Assembly: GCA_036346405.1 (NCBI GenBank) | Contig: CM070548.1 | Span: 68,915,739 to 68,979,738, forward strand | Reading direction: 5' to 3' | Source: Phyllostachys edulis | Lineage: Eukaryota; Streptophyta; Magnoliopsida; Poales; Poaceae | DNA length: 64,000 nucleotides | Shown: positions 32,728-43,168 of the stretch, in pieces | How the letters are laid out: every line of letters starts with the position of its first letter | Position numbering within the stretch: the stretch's first letter is position 1 | Translations under genes and position numbers: made by a program | Notes under the pieces: generated by a model | The model's input: the letters and a program-made list of their open reading frames with translations, nothing else | Database searches by the model: none | Told to the model about the DNA's origin: nothing

Positions 32728-33558
32728 CTATGAAGTTATGGACTTATTAACAACTAGGTAGTTCGACCTATTTACCACACGTTCGGACACTTCCTGGTCT
32801 ACCGGATTTGTGAAAGAGATGCTGCTCGAAGACAAGACTTTTGCCCTCGCTTTTAACCAGGCTAGGGAACGTGGGTCTGTGACATCAGGAAACGTGTTCT
32901 CCTCCTCCGCCGCCCATTCCTCGTATTTACCCGCGTACCCAGTGGTGCCGAGTCTGTGCGGGTGAGTGTTTCGTGTCTGGAGAGCTTTGTGCGCCGCACT
33001 TTCCTCCTTAAATTCGACCGTCGTCTTCATAGCCACAAAGGCGTCCCATGTTTTCCGCGTCAAGAATCCATACTTCACGAAGGGCGTCTGACCCGTGTTC
33101 ACGTACTTCGTGACAAGAATGCTCTTGAAGGTCCTCCACGCTTGACCCATCGTGAGCATCGCCGTCTGTTCCACGCGTGCCATGTCTGCTTCTGGGATAG
33201 TGAACTTGCTTGAAAGTTCTGTCCACAGCGCGCCTCTCGCTTCTTTCATCAGATTCTTCCACCTTGGTGTGGTGATGGGGACCCGTTGCCTTGCTAGTAT
33301 CCCGCAGTTGGCCCGGAATCTCGCCGCTGATGTCTTGGGTCTTAGAGGGACCCCAAAGTCACTGACCTCCGTGATGACTAGTTGGCCCACAGGTATTTTC
33401 GATTCTCCTCTGCCATCTCGCTTCCGTATCATTATCGTCGACGGATTAGGCTGCGAAGACGGCGCCTCTGTCATCTGCGGCGTCGGTGACGGCGGTGAAG
33501 ACGGTGCCTCTGCCATCTGCGGCGTCGGTGACGGCGGCGAAGATGATGCCTCTGCCAT
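32728..33558 (-). CDS. CACTA2 TNPA-like transposase-associated protein
   Basis: 276-residue open frame. The N-terminus has three copies of a 14-residue MAEA(S/P)SSPPSPTPQ unit (42-bp DNA repeat at 33433-33558). Then come FGVPLRPKTSAARFRANCG, WKNLMKEARGALWTELSSKF and TMGQAWRTFKSILVTKYV, ending with HKALQTRNTHPHRLGT, GYAGKYEEWAAE and DPRSLAWLKARAKV. This is the plant En/Spm Transposase_24-type domain, and it is longer and less damaged than the CACTA1 copy. In En/Spm, TNPA binds subterminal repeats and works with the TNP2/TNPD transposase. Exons downstream (32700-32400) appear to continue the gene, so this may be one exon of a larger protein. Confidence 0.7.
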   Translation of the reverse strand: MAEASSSPPSPTPQMAEAPSSPPSPTPQMTEAPSSQPNPSTIMIRKRDGRGESKIPVGQLVITEVSDFGVPLRPKTSAARFRANCGILARQRVPITTPRWKNLMKEARGALWTELSSKFTIPEADMARVEQTAMLTMGQAWRTFKSILVTKYVNTGQTPFVKYGFLTRKTWDAFVAMKTTVEFKEESAAHKALQTRNTHPHRLGTTGYAGKYEEWAAEEENTFPDVTDPRSLAWLKARAKVLSSSSISFTNPVDQEVSERVVNRSNYLVVNKSITS

Positions 33559-33599
33559 CTCGCTGACTTGATTGAAATGCTAAACATATTTAGCAAAAT

Positions 33600-34227
33600 T
33601 GCATAATTATTTCCAACATAGATAATTATGAATAGAGCATAGTTCCCTAACCAATTAAATGACACAATAGTCATAAGACTAAGAAAATCAATCAAGTCAT
33701 TTAAAAGGAACAATATGGTCATCAAACACAATAAGTGTACACTTAAAATCAGCATAAAGCTAAGATTTGATTGTATGATTATTGCTCTCAGAAAGCTAGT
33801 TGCACAAGGTTTAACCTTGGCCATCACAACACTTATGTCCAATGTAATCATCAATTGAATATGACAATTTATAGATTAGGCCTTGAGTTCAATTTACAAC
33901 TTGCTATTCAAATCAACGATTCAAGCAAATTTACTCAACTTAACCTATCTTTGGACCACAAGAGTAGAGATCAACTAAATACGGATAACAAAAAGAAGGC
34001 ACTAAAAGATACTGAGCGAAGAAGAACTGAATGATAGAGCTACAAGAACAACAAGTATAACGAGGTTGAAATAAATTGCTCAAAGTTATAGGAATCGACT
34101 AGACAATCTACAACTCAAGGCTTAATCTATATACCAATTCACATTCAATTTCATTTTCTATGACAATTAAATCAAAGCGAGATCAAAGAACCCACCAATC
34201 ACAGATCACATATTTCAACTAGCACAT

Positions 34228-34228
<1 letters not shown>
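33600..34228 (-). other. CACTA2 intron sequence
   Basis: Corresponds to the CACTA1 intron around 12600-13060. AT-rich, no gene. Confidence 0.4.
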
Positions 34229-34326
<98 letters not shown>

Positions 34327-34437
34327 GTACATGTATATGTATATGTATATGTATATGTATGTATATATATGTATATGTGTATATATATATATATGTATAT
34401 GTATATGTATATATATATATATGTATATGTATATACA
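34229..34437. repeat. Microsatellite (CA)n(TA)n(TG)n with GTATAT tracts
   Basis: Pure dinucleotide runs: CA from 34229, TA from 34241, then alternating 'gtatat' and a (GT) run near 34297-34315. Frames across it are artefacts. Confidence 0.95.
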
Positions 34438-34671
34438 AAGAGATAGTGCACTATATATTGAAATACTCTGGCGGCGATGGTACTCAAAACCACCGAGGAG
34501 ATCAGACAGACAAGGCACGAGGAGGACCAAATTAACATAATCAAATGTAAATCATTGATTTTGAGCTCTATCCAAAGCATAACTAGACTGACATAACAAT
34601 CACATGTATAACAATCTCTTGTGATCTTTGTATAGATAGAAACTAGTGATACGAATCTTTTCCATAGATAG
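34438..34671 (-). other. CACTA2 intron sequence next to the solo LTR
   Basis: Runs from the microsatellite to the copia solo LTR. AT-rich, no gene, repeat boundary or RNA gene seen. Confidence 0.35.
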
Positions 34672-36236
34672 TGTTGGGCCACGGGTAGGCTACGATAGCT
34701 ACAAATAAAAAATTCTACCATGCAAACCAGGAAGCCAAGCAAGTAGATGATCACAGATCGTTACCACCAGATGCGCAGAGCAGCGGAAGAAGGGTTGGAG
34801 CAACCTGGTCCAACGTAGAGCGCGTCGATGTAGTGGTCGTAGTCGATCGTCTAGCATCCTCATGAGTTGATCGTCTCCTCCAGCAACGTCTGCAGTTCCT
34901 TATGAAGATTGCGGATCGTCCTCAAGCGCAACAGTCATAGTAGCGCCTCTACGGTATCCACACGTCTAGGGAAGGAACAACCATGCGCAGGTGTGCTAGC
35001 ACCACGTCGTACGGTAGAGCTCTCAGGAAGATGGCGGCTAGGGTTTTGGTGGTGATTCACGCGTATCCGTCCCAACAGCCTCATACATCTCCTTATATAG
35101 TGCTCATGACGGATCCTATCCGAACACGTTTGTCGAATCGTATTCGTGCTGGTTTGTTCCAACCCGTTAAGTGTGTGACCCTATAGGTTCATACATAATT
35201 GGTTGTGACTCTCAAACCCTTTTCGATCACGAGTCGTAGCGGCTCCTAGCAGAACATAACGATTCCCGAATACACACAAATTATATCGGACGAACCTTAA
35301 TGTAATATGATCTACGACCAGATCCTCATCACTTACGACCAGGTCCTATCTCTATACGACCAGTTCGTATTTGGTCACGACCACTTCGTAATTCCTTACG
35401 ACCAGGTTAGACCACCCTGTGACTATGTTTGACCAGTCTACAACCAGCTCGTATCTCCATACGACCAGTCCGTAACTGTTCGAACTAAGCGACCTACTCG
35501 TGTATACTCCCTTTGCCTCACGATGTCTGGATGAACTCCAGGTGAGATGTTGTGTCATCCATGGACTGTTCAATACTTTCTCGATCGAGTGTCGGATTAC
35601 TTCACGTGGTCGAACACTTCGACTACTAGTAGCATGGCCATGCACTTTCTTTATCCGACCACAACGAGGGCCCGAAGACATTTCTCTGTTATGTTAGGAG
35701 GGCAAATCCATATCCGACCAGTCACATTCCTCTGCATGTTTCATAGCATACCCGAAAGCTACCTTTATAACTACCCAGTTACGGTGTAGCGTTTGGCAAC
35801 CCCTAAGAGTGCTATTACATATGTAGGAAACCATGCTGATCTCAGGTCTAAGGATTATACATCAACATTGCTTGAGGCCAACTAACGACACATAGAATCA
35901 TAACAATCTCAATAGTGTCTCAAGGTGGGTCTAATCCAACATCATATTCTCTAACATGTGTCCATATTATTGGTTTGATATCTCCATATCCATGACCCGT
36001 GAAACATAGTCATCAACCAATACATATGCTAGTCTATTCATATGTGTCCTCATATGTTTCGACGAGGATCGATAAGAATAATTATCGCAGAAATATAGAG
36101 TTTCACAATCAAGTCACATACTTGATAATCAATATTAACAATATTATTCTTGGAACAAGATAATATTTTATCCAATATTATAAACATAAGGAAATATAAT
36201 CATCTCTATGATTGCCTCTAGGGCATATTTCCAACA
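34672..36236 (-). mobile_element. Copia solo LTR (Copia-B family), TSD GATAG
   Basis: 1565 bp, TGTTGG..CCAACA ends, flanked on both sides by GATAG (34667-34671 and 36237-36241). On the minus strand it starts TGTTGGAAATATGCCC and ends CTACCCGTGGCCCAACA. Its inner part ('ctggtcgtaagtgatgagga' and following) matches the LTR of Copia-B at 59840-60480. No internal region remains, so it arose by LTR-LTR recombination. Confidence 0.93.
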
Positions 36237-36269
36237 GATAGAACCCGAGCCCATCTTTGCCTGAGCCTA

Positions 36270-36368
36270 CTTCATCGAGCCCAACACACTGGAGTGTACT
36301 ATTTGTTTCATGCCGTGGAGGATTAGCATGAAGCAAAGGTACACTCATGTGTGTCAGGATCGACGAAG
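36270..36368 (-). ncRNA. miRNA-like foldback 5 (CACTA2 copy)
   Basis: Same foldback as at 13353-14098, on the minus strand as expected for the reversed element. Stem 'gcttcatgc' / 'gcatgaaac' with loop 'taatcctccacg'. Only one unit is present here against four in CACTA1. Confidence 0.45.
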
Positions 36369-36399
36369 AAATGCTAAGAAAAGGTTTAATGCTCAACAT

Positions 36400-37440
36400 A
36401 TTCATTATGAGAACAACTAAAATCAGCATGAAGCTAAGCAAATAAGATTGCTCAATTGCTCTCAGTTGACTAATTGCATAAGACATAGTCTTTGCAATCT
36501 CAGTCCTCTGTCAAAATCTCTTCACCAATCAATTTTAATAATTACAAAACAGATCTTGAGCTCAAACTACAACTTTCTCATATGTCAAGTTATCTCAGAG
36601 TAGCAGTTAAACTTTCAGTCAACAGATTACAATTTAACTATCTTAGTGAAATTAAATCACAAAAACAGCACATAAAGCATTCTGTAAATAGAACATCTGA
36701 TCATATGCCTTTAAGATAATTCACAAATTTATATCAACAATAAGCCTAATTGACATATTGATAATAGAAATGCAAATATCTCACAGAAGATCAATCAGAT
36801 CACAGAACATACAAGTGTAATCTTAATTCAGCTATAACTGACAACAGAAAGTATAAAGGTTACTAATTATAACTGACCATATAAAGCAATATGATTAAGC
36901 TCAAGTTTGTTTCTAATTATCTATTTGATTTCAGATTTCGACTATCATCATAGAGCATCAACAGAACCCATCACAGAGCAAAGGAGGGAGCGGGATAGAG
37001 CGAGTAGAGTGGTATACCAGAGGAGACGCGAGGGAGTACTGGAGGAGGCGCTGGAGCCGGCGCGAGGAGGGAGCCGGTGACAGGCTGGAGAGGAGGATGG
37101 CGATGTGTAGTGGAAGAGGAGGCGATGAGCTGCACCAGAGGAGGGAGGCGGCCGCTCGTCGGGCTGGAGTCAAAGCAGGGAGGCGGCCGCTCGTCGGGCT
37201 AGAGTCGGAGGAGGTCAGCGACGAGGAGGGCGGGCGTCGAGCAATGAGAGCCTAAGGGTCTTGGAGTAGTGAGGCCGCTGGAGGAGGTGGCAACGCCGAG
37301 GTCGTAGGCGGCGGTGTCGGTCGGGGATTAAGGGGAGTGAACGGGCGAGCCCTAGAGGAGGCGAATGAGTGTGCGAGAGCCTAAGGGGCGCGGGAGAGGA
37401 AATGATGAGTAAGAGCAAAACCCTAGCGGTTCCCTCCATA
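36400..37440 (-). other. CACTA2 intron and 5' leader
   Basis: 36970-37440 is the counterpart of the CACTA1 leader: on the minus strand it starts 'gctagggttttgctc' and is GC-rich. It has a directly repeated 'cggccgctcgtcgggct' (37149 and 37186). No coding frame convincingly supported. Confidence 0.4.
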
Positions 37441-37451
37441 TAAAAAGGCTA

Positions 37452-37751
37452 TCACAGACGGTCCAGCGAGTAAACCTCATCGTGGAGATCGTCCTATGGA
37501 ACTACTTGGTCCGCACCGAGGATGCGGCCCGGAGAGTCGAGGACGACATCCGAATTGCAGGAGAGCGGGTCAACCTCGCCGAGATGAAGGAGACTAGGGC
37601 TGATGGCCTCTGGGCTATATGGGGCTTGGTTGCGGGGTCCGAATGGCTACAAGCACGAATCAAGCGTGCAAAGTCGCAAGTGGAGGCGTTTGATCTGACA
37701 GTCGCTGATCCCGCCACCACTAAAGCCGACGAGAAGGCTTATGAAGATTAG
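37452..37751 (+). CDS. Unrecognised plus-strand frame inside CACTA2
   Basis: An open frame of about 90-100 codons on the strand opposite to all CACTA2 genes reads VEIVLWNYLVRTEDAARR, then AGERVNLAEMKETRADGLW, and ends KADEKAYED with a TAG stop. GC-rich, charged, amphipathic and probably helical. The first ATG is internal (EMKET), and the 5' end runs into subterminal-repeat sequence, so it looks like the 3' end of a captured coding sequence. Family not recognised. Confidence 0.35.
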   Translation, partial: SQTVQRVNLIVEIVLWNYLVRTEDAARRVEDDIRIAGERVNLAEMKETRADGLWAIWGLVAGSEWLQARIKRAKSQVEAFDLTVADPATTKADEKAYED

Positions 37752-38049
37752 AAGGCTAAGATAGGATCGCTAATCCTTTTTTTATCGTCTGTGGTGTAAA
37801 AAGGATATCATCTTTTTATCGTCCGTTTATTACAAGCGCATAATATTATCATTCCACATTACAATGAAGTCCACATTGACATCAAAATCAAAGATGACAA
37901 TTCCATGTTGGCATCAGAATATATAAGAGATTACAAGTCCATAACTCATGGCAAGTCCACATTGACATGTCTCATGTTATGGAATAAATTAATTACAATG
38001 GAGCAAATTCTTAATTAAAATATAGCCCTTCATGATGATCGATGCGCAT
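37752..38049. other. Spacer between captured frame and TNP2
   Basis: No gene; contains two 'caagtccacattgacat' type direct repeats (37868, 37951). Confidence 0.4.
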
Positions 38050-40925
38050 ATAGCTAGCTTCCTCACTGTGTTCTTCCTTGAGCCTGATGCCGTCTCCGAA
38101 AGGAGGCAACTCGTCAAATTGATTGTATTCTTCCTCGTCCACTACATTCTCAACTCCGACAATCCTCCTTTTTCCCTAAAGAACTATGTGGCGCTTCTTA
38201 TTTGCTGGGTTGGTTATATAGAAGACTTGAACAACTTGGTTAGCCAGTACGAATGGTTCATCTTTGTATCCGACACGTTCGAGGTCCACGGTAGTGACGC
38301 CGTACTTGTCGACCTTCACCTGTGGGAGATGGACCCAACGGCACCGAAATAGGGGGATCTTGAAAAGCACATAGTCGAGCTCTCATATATCCTCTATTTG
38401 CCCATAGTAGGAGCTCCTCAGCCCATCGGTACTGAATGCATCTATGCGGACACCGCTGTTTTGGACTGTGCTCTTCCTATCCTAAGCTACCGTATAAAAT
38501 GTGTGCCCATTTATGTCGTATCCTTGCCATGTGACAATTGTAAATTGTGGCCCTTGTGCCAACATAGCAGCGTATCATCACTTAATGACCTTCCTGTGAT
38601 TCACACCTTTAACCATTCGTTGAACCGACAGTTGTGCTCTGTCATGATCCAAACCTCCGATCGGTATGGATTCTGTTGGCGTACCATGTCTTTGTACTCG
38701 TCGATGTACGGGGACACTTGGGTCATGTGTTGCAAGATCGTGAAATGGGCTTGAGCGTACGTATCCAGATCGGGAGTGATTGATTTCCTTCCGATGGTCC
38801 CGATACCATCCGTCTCCCTCATGGCGAGATAGAGGCACACCTACGGATCCACTCGAGCCGTGTAGTCGACGAGAACTCAATGACCTCTTCCGTTGCATAA
38901 CCTTCGATGATCTCGCCCTCCTACGAGATCGATTTGGTACGTGGGACTTGAGAATTCCCATGTACCTCTCGAGCAGTACATATGGCGTGGAACACCGGGT
39001 CAGATATCTTTATCTCTTTCACAAGGTGAACAATGAGATGGACCATGATATCGAAAAATGACGGAGGAAAATACATCTCAAGATGACATAGAGTCGTCAC
39101 CACCTCGGCCTACAAAGCATCTAGTCCTTAGGGATCGATGACCTTTTGAGCAATTGAGTTGAAGAAATAACACAGCCTCAAGATTGCCACTCGGACCTTG
39201 TTCAGCAAGATACTCCTAATTGCAATAGGAAGTATTTGTGTCATCAGCACATGACAATCATGAGACTTCATACCAATTAATTTCAAATCTTGCATAGAAA
39301 CAAGTTTCTTAATGTTAGCGGAGTAATAAGACGAGACTTTCACACCATGCAAGCTCTGGCACAGTTCATTTCTCTCAGCCTTGGACAGAGTGTAGCAAGC
39401 TAGGGGAAGGTACATTTGTCCTGTATCAGTCTCTTTCGGTGCTAACTCGGTCCTTATGTTCATATCGTCCAAGTCACACCGTGCGTTAACACCATCCTTT
39501 GTTTTGCCACTAATGTTCAGTAAGAGACCAATCAAGCTATCACATACATTCTTCTCCACGTGTATGACGTCGATGCATTGGCAAACTTCTAAGTGCTCCC
39601 AATAAGGCAAGTCCCAAAAAATTGACTGCTTCTTCCAAATGTTCTTCTCACATGTTCTTAATTTACGTCCCTTCCCAAGCACCACATTGATATCCTTAAC
39701 CATATCATAGACCTCTTTCCCTCTAAAAGCCCTTGGAGCTGAACCGTCCTCCTTATTTCCGTCGAATTGTTTCTTCATCTTGCGGTATGGGTGACTCCTG
39801 GGAAGGAACCTACGGTGACGCATATACACAGTTTTGCGCGAGTTGTTCCGCCATACACTCTCTGTAGCATCTAAGCAGTGTGGACAGGCTTTGGCTCCTC
39901 ATGTTACCGAAAGGATTCATTCCATCTGTACTCAACCCTAACCTTATGTTCCTCTGTTCTGCACCGAACTCTTCGAAGCTTCAATCGAAGTTTCTCCACT
40001 AGGCAGAATCAGCAGGGTGTCTTAGCTTTCCATCTATCTTACGTTCCTCCGAGTGCCAACGCACCAATCTTGCCTCCTTTGGGTTCACAAATAAACGCTT
40101 CAAACGTGGGATCACAGGCAGATACCACAACATCTTAGCAGGAGGTCCTTGCTTCACCTTAGCAGTATTCTGATGCTTGTATCGGGATACTTTGCACACG
40201 GGACATACATGCATGTCTGCATACTCTTTACGGTAGAGGATACAATCGTTCGGACATGCATGTATTCTTTCTACTTCCATTCCCAATGGACAAAGAACCT
40301 TCTTGGCTTGGTAGGTGGTGCTGGGCAACACGTTTCCCTCCGGAAGGATGTCCGTTAGGAGACCTAACAACGCCGTGAAACTCTTATCGGACCAACCATT
40401 GCTTGCCTTCAATTTAAGTAGTTCAATCACGGTTGACAACCTTGTGTATTCCGGCTTGCAGCCAGGGAACAAAGGTCTCACCGAGTCTTCCCTTAAGCCC
40501 TCGAATTTACAAAACTCTCTCTCACTGTAGTTCTCTTCTTCATCGCGTAGCATCTGATCCAGATTGTCATCGTGTGGCCTATTCTCGTCAAAAGCACAGT
40601 CCACGTTCGGCATATCGTTGACTTCCTTGGCGATGCCGTCATTATTAACTTCCTGTATAATATGCTCTTCACCGTGACTGGTCCAACATGCATACCCTTT
40701 TTTGAAACCCGTTCGAATCAAGTTTGCTTCGATCTACGCCGGGTTGTTAAACATCTTCAGATTACCGCAATCAATGCATGGACAGTACATAAAATTTATC
40801 CCCTTCTTCAACATATCCTACTCGGCGTCTCTTCTAAAAGCAACCATGCCATTAATATACTCTTGACTCACACGGTTCACACCGTACATCGATTCGATCC
40901 ATCTCGCTCGCATGTAACAAATTAG
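38050..40925 (-). pseudogene. CACTA2 TNP2-type transposase, lightly damaged
   Basis: Minus strand. The N-terminal part (40925-40722) reads MRARWIESMYGVNRVSQEY up to CPCIDCGNL, a transposase-associated zinc motif. Frame 40721-39999 has GYACWTSHGEEH, then CPNDCILYRKEY and HVCPVCKVSRYK. Frame 39829-39128 has DVIHVEKNVCDSLIGLLL and KSHDCHVLMTQILPIAIR, the Transposase_21 core. 39103-38921 reads TTLCHLEMYFPPSFFDIMVHL (DUF4218-like). 38840-38601 reads HFTILQHMTQVSPYIDEYKD, and 38370-38176 reads IPLFRCRWV and VDKYGVTTVDL (DUF4216-like tail). The order matches full-length plant TNP2. A handful of stops and frameshifts separate these blocks. Confidence 0.8.
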
Positions 40926-41039
40926 TGTCAAATTAGATTAATAAACCGTAAGTACGTACTCTTCCTATTTACCAAACATACTTAAATTGATTAGCGATTA
41001 ATTTATAGCAAACATAAAGGGTTATAGATCGTTACCCTC

Positions 41040-41450
41040 GGAGCTCACGAAGAAAATATGATTCCTCTCCTTTCCTTCTCCTCTCTAAGGTGGTGCAATG
41101 GGGGTGGAGGCACAACAAGGTGCAGGTGGCGCAATGGGGGTGGAGGCAGCGGGGTGGAGGAGGCGCTAGGGGCGTGGGGTCCAACCTTCTCCTCTCTAAG
41201 CTGGCGCAACGGGGGAGGAGCCGCAGGTTGGAGGAGCTAGGGTAGGGAAGTGGCTCATGGGGGAGGAGGAGCAGATCTAAGTGGAGCCAGCGGCAGGGTT
41301 GCGACAGAGGCAGGCGGTAGGGTTCTTGGCAAAGCGAGGTTGCTCGAGGCGAGCGGTAGCGGTAGTCTTGGTAGTGTGGCGAAGTTGTGTCGGCGCCCAG
41401 AGCGGCAAAGGGCGGCGGCAGCGATCTGGCGAAGAGATGTGTCGGGCGGA
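41040..41450 (-). other. CACTA2 5' leader next to TNP2
   Basis: GC-rich, with repeated 'ggcgcaatgggggtgga' words on the plus strand. Likely the untranslated first exon of TNP2 (minus strand). Confidence 0.35.
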
Positions 41451-41454
41451 ATTT

Positions 41455-41840
41455 ATATAATATCAGGATATCACGAGCGGTTTCTAATTAGAACCGTGCG
41501 TGATAACCGATATCCTGAGCAGTTCTCGTTAAGAATGGTGCGTGTAATTATCAGCACGGTTCTGGTAGAAACCGTGCAGCGATAATCGATAATCACAAGC
41601 GGTTTGTGAATAGAACCGTCTGTGATATATCATAGGCGGTTCATGAATAAACCGTCTGTGATTACGGAGATTATCACGAGCGGTTGTTTAAAGAATAAAT
41701 GCGTGATATATCCTGACAGTTCTATTCACAAACCGTGCGTGTTAGATGCCTATCATAGACGGTTATTAACAAAACCATCTGTGATAAACCAGCAGAGCCG
41801 ATGCCTCATCCCGACAGACCCAACACATACGATTCCATAA
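41455..41840. repeat. CACTA2 5' subterminal repeats
   Basis: About 12 degenerate 'atcacgagcggttt', 'aaccgtgcgtgata' and 'aaccgtctgtgata' motifs. Confidence 0.7.
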
Positions 41841-41887
41841 AAACCATCTGTGATGGGGCGTCTACTATAGCCTGTTTTGTGGTAGTG

Positions 41888-42069
41888 GCGTCTCCTGTCC
41901 TGCGCATGCAGCGCGCGTTAATGCCGCGCCATGCAAGGCATGCATGGTCGGCTGTCCTGCGAGTAAACGCTGGTTGTGCATAGCTCGCTGATTGCTCTCA
42001 TGTAATTCATATACATACTGATGGTGCAATACAAAGTTTCTTTATGTGTGTGAAATATTTCCGCCTTCA
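41888..42069 (+). repeat. Copia-A 5' LTR, second part
   Basis: Continues from 29820 after CACTA2. Ends TTTCCGCCTTCA immediately before the primer-binding site. Confidence 0.8.
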
Positions 42070-42081
42070 TGGTATCAGACT
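42070..42081 (+). other. Copia-A primer-binding site
   Basis: TGGTATCAGACT directly abuts the LTR end. TGGTATCAGAGC is the usual initiator-tRNA-Met binding site of plant copia elements; the last two bases differ. Confidence 0.8.
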
Positions 42082-42189
42082 GGTTTCGACCCTAACGTCC
42101 ACCTTCTTCCACCACCCCTCCTCGCCAAGGCCGAAGCTTTCCAGGAGGAGCTGGCTGCCAAGGCCGCCATCTAGGCGTAGGAAGTCGCA

Positions 42190-42446
42190 GTTGTGAGTAT
42201 CAAGACCCTCGTACCAATTACTCTCAATCTTCATGCTGCCAATTACTCTCAATGCCGTGGCTTGTTCAAGGTTGCTCTGTGCAAGTACGCCCTCGACGAC
42301 CACATCAAGCCAGCAGCGCACACTACGACGGCGCCCACGATGGCCACCTCCTCTCTCGACTCCCAGTGGACATGCCTCGATGCTCTCATCCTCTCCTGGA
42401 TATATGGTGCCATCTCCGCTGATCTTCTTGCCATGGTAATGGATCC
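42190..42446 (+). pseudogene. Copia-A gag, N-terminal half
   Basis: Reads VSIKTLVPITLNLHAANYS, then FKVALCKYALDDHI, WTCLDALILSWIYGAISADL and MVMDP, where the gypsy element enters (GATCC). The frame resumes at 57551 as DPNATAHTIW. The phrases match the N-terminal domain of plant copia gag. In-frame stops lie upstream, and the start codon is probably lost. Confidence 0.75.
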
Positions 42447-43108
42447 TGTCGTAGGGGCGGTACAACGGCCCCCACGACCTAGCGAAGAGCGAAGCGCACA
42501 CGTCACGATGGCCAAAGTCGCCAAGGGGCGAGATCTTTGCGAATAATCCCGAAGAATCGGAAGATGTGCGAGGTCTGAAGCCCTCGGGAGGATCCAAGCC
42601 CTCGGGAGAATCCGGCCCCTCAGGAGAATCTCGAAGCCCTCGGGAGGATCAAAGCCCTCGGAGGAATCCCAAAGCCCTCCGAAGGGATCCCAAAGGGTCG
42701 CTCAGCGCCAAGCCACCGTGACCAGGAGGAGCCCAGTGGCGCCAGAAGGGCTGCGGAGGCTCGAAGATCAGTGCTCGGATGGAGTTCTGCACCCTGGACC
42801 AATGCACCTCTGAGTAGACCAAGTCTAGGGCTGCCCACCCGTGTGAGAAGCTAGCACTAGGGGTAGGAAAGGTCCTGCTGACCCCTATCAGCATAGGGCC
42901 TAGTAAAGGGTAAACTTGTAACTCTGTGTACCTCCTAGGAGAGCTATAAGTAGCCACCCTTGCCCCCATTGAAGGGGGGCTTTTTGGCTTTATGTCGAGG
43001 ATCACATGGTAATACAAGTGTGTTGACTTCTTGACAGCTAGTCCCTCTTGAGGACCCTTGACTGCTCGGAGGGTCCCCTTCTCTACTATCTAGTCTCGTA
43101 ACTCGTCG
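42447..43108 (+). repeat. Gypsy 5' LTR
   Basis: About 660 bp, starting TGTCGTAGGGGCGG. It has a run of about 18-bp 'gccctcgggaggatc' repeats (42575-42690) and a TATA-like 'gctataagtag' at 42946. Its 3' end reads AACTCGTCG instead of AACTACGACA in the other LTR. Confidence 0.88.
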
Positions 43109-43110
43109 GG

Positions 43111-43130
43111 TTAGCGCCGTCCGTGGGGAC
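43111..43130 (+). other. Gypsy primer-binding-site-like sequence
   Basis: TTAGCGCCGTCCGTGGGGAC lies just after the LTR and resembles the TTGGCGCCGTCTGTGGG site of RIRE2-type elements. Confidence 0.6.
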
Positions 43131-43168
43131 CGGCGGGTAAGCCACGGGCACTAGCACAACATATCAAG

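Larger units (their letters stand above)
29821..41887 (-). mobile_element. CACTA2: 12-kb CACTA with TNP2, TNPA and Ulp1-like genes
   Basis: Plus-strand start CACTACTACGGATC (29821), end inverse of CACTACCACAAAACAGG (41887). Flanks are GTG (29818-29820) and GCG (41888-41890); the LTR's own internal repeat shows the target was '..GTG|TCTCCTG', so the right copy has one T-to-C change. Orientation is minus: TNP2 lies next to the 41887 end and the Ulp1-like exons next to 29821. It contains a copia solo LTR, a microsatellite, one foldback unit and a short plus-strand frame of unknown origin. It is the best candidate source of transposase for CACTA1, but every large frame has lesions. Confidence 0.9.

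Noticed and set aside
34199..34754. Long open frames of alternating Ile/Tyr/His or Cys/Val/Tyr across the microsatellite
   Set aside because: Pure products of (CA)n, (TA)n and (TG)n repeats read in several frames; no protein-like composition.
10507..41887. One 31-kb composite CACTA using the matching 5'-type termini at 10507 and 41887
   Set aside because: Flanking bases do not match (TGA versus GCG), and each terminus pairs better with a nearer 3'-type end (21543 and 29821) and its own flanking repeats.
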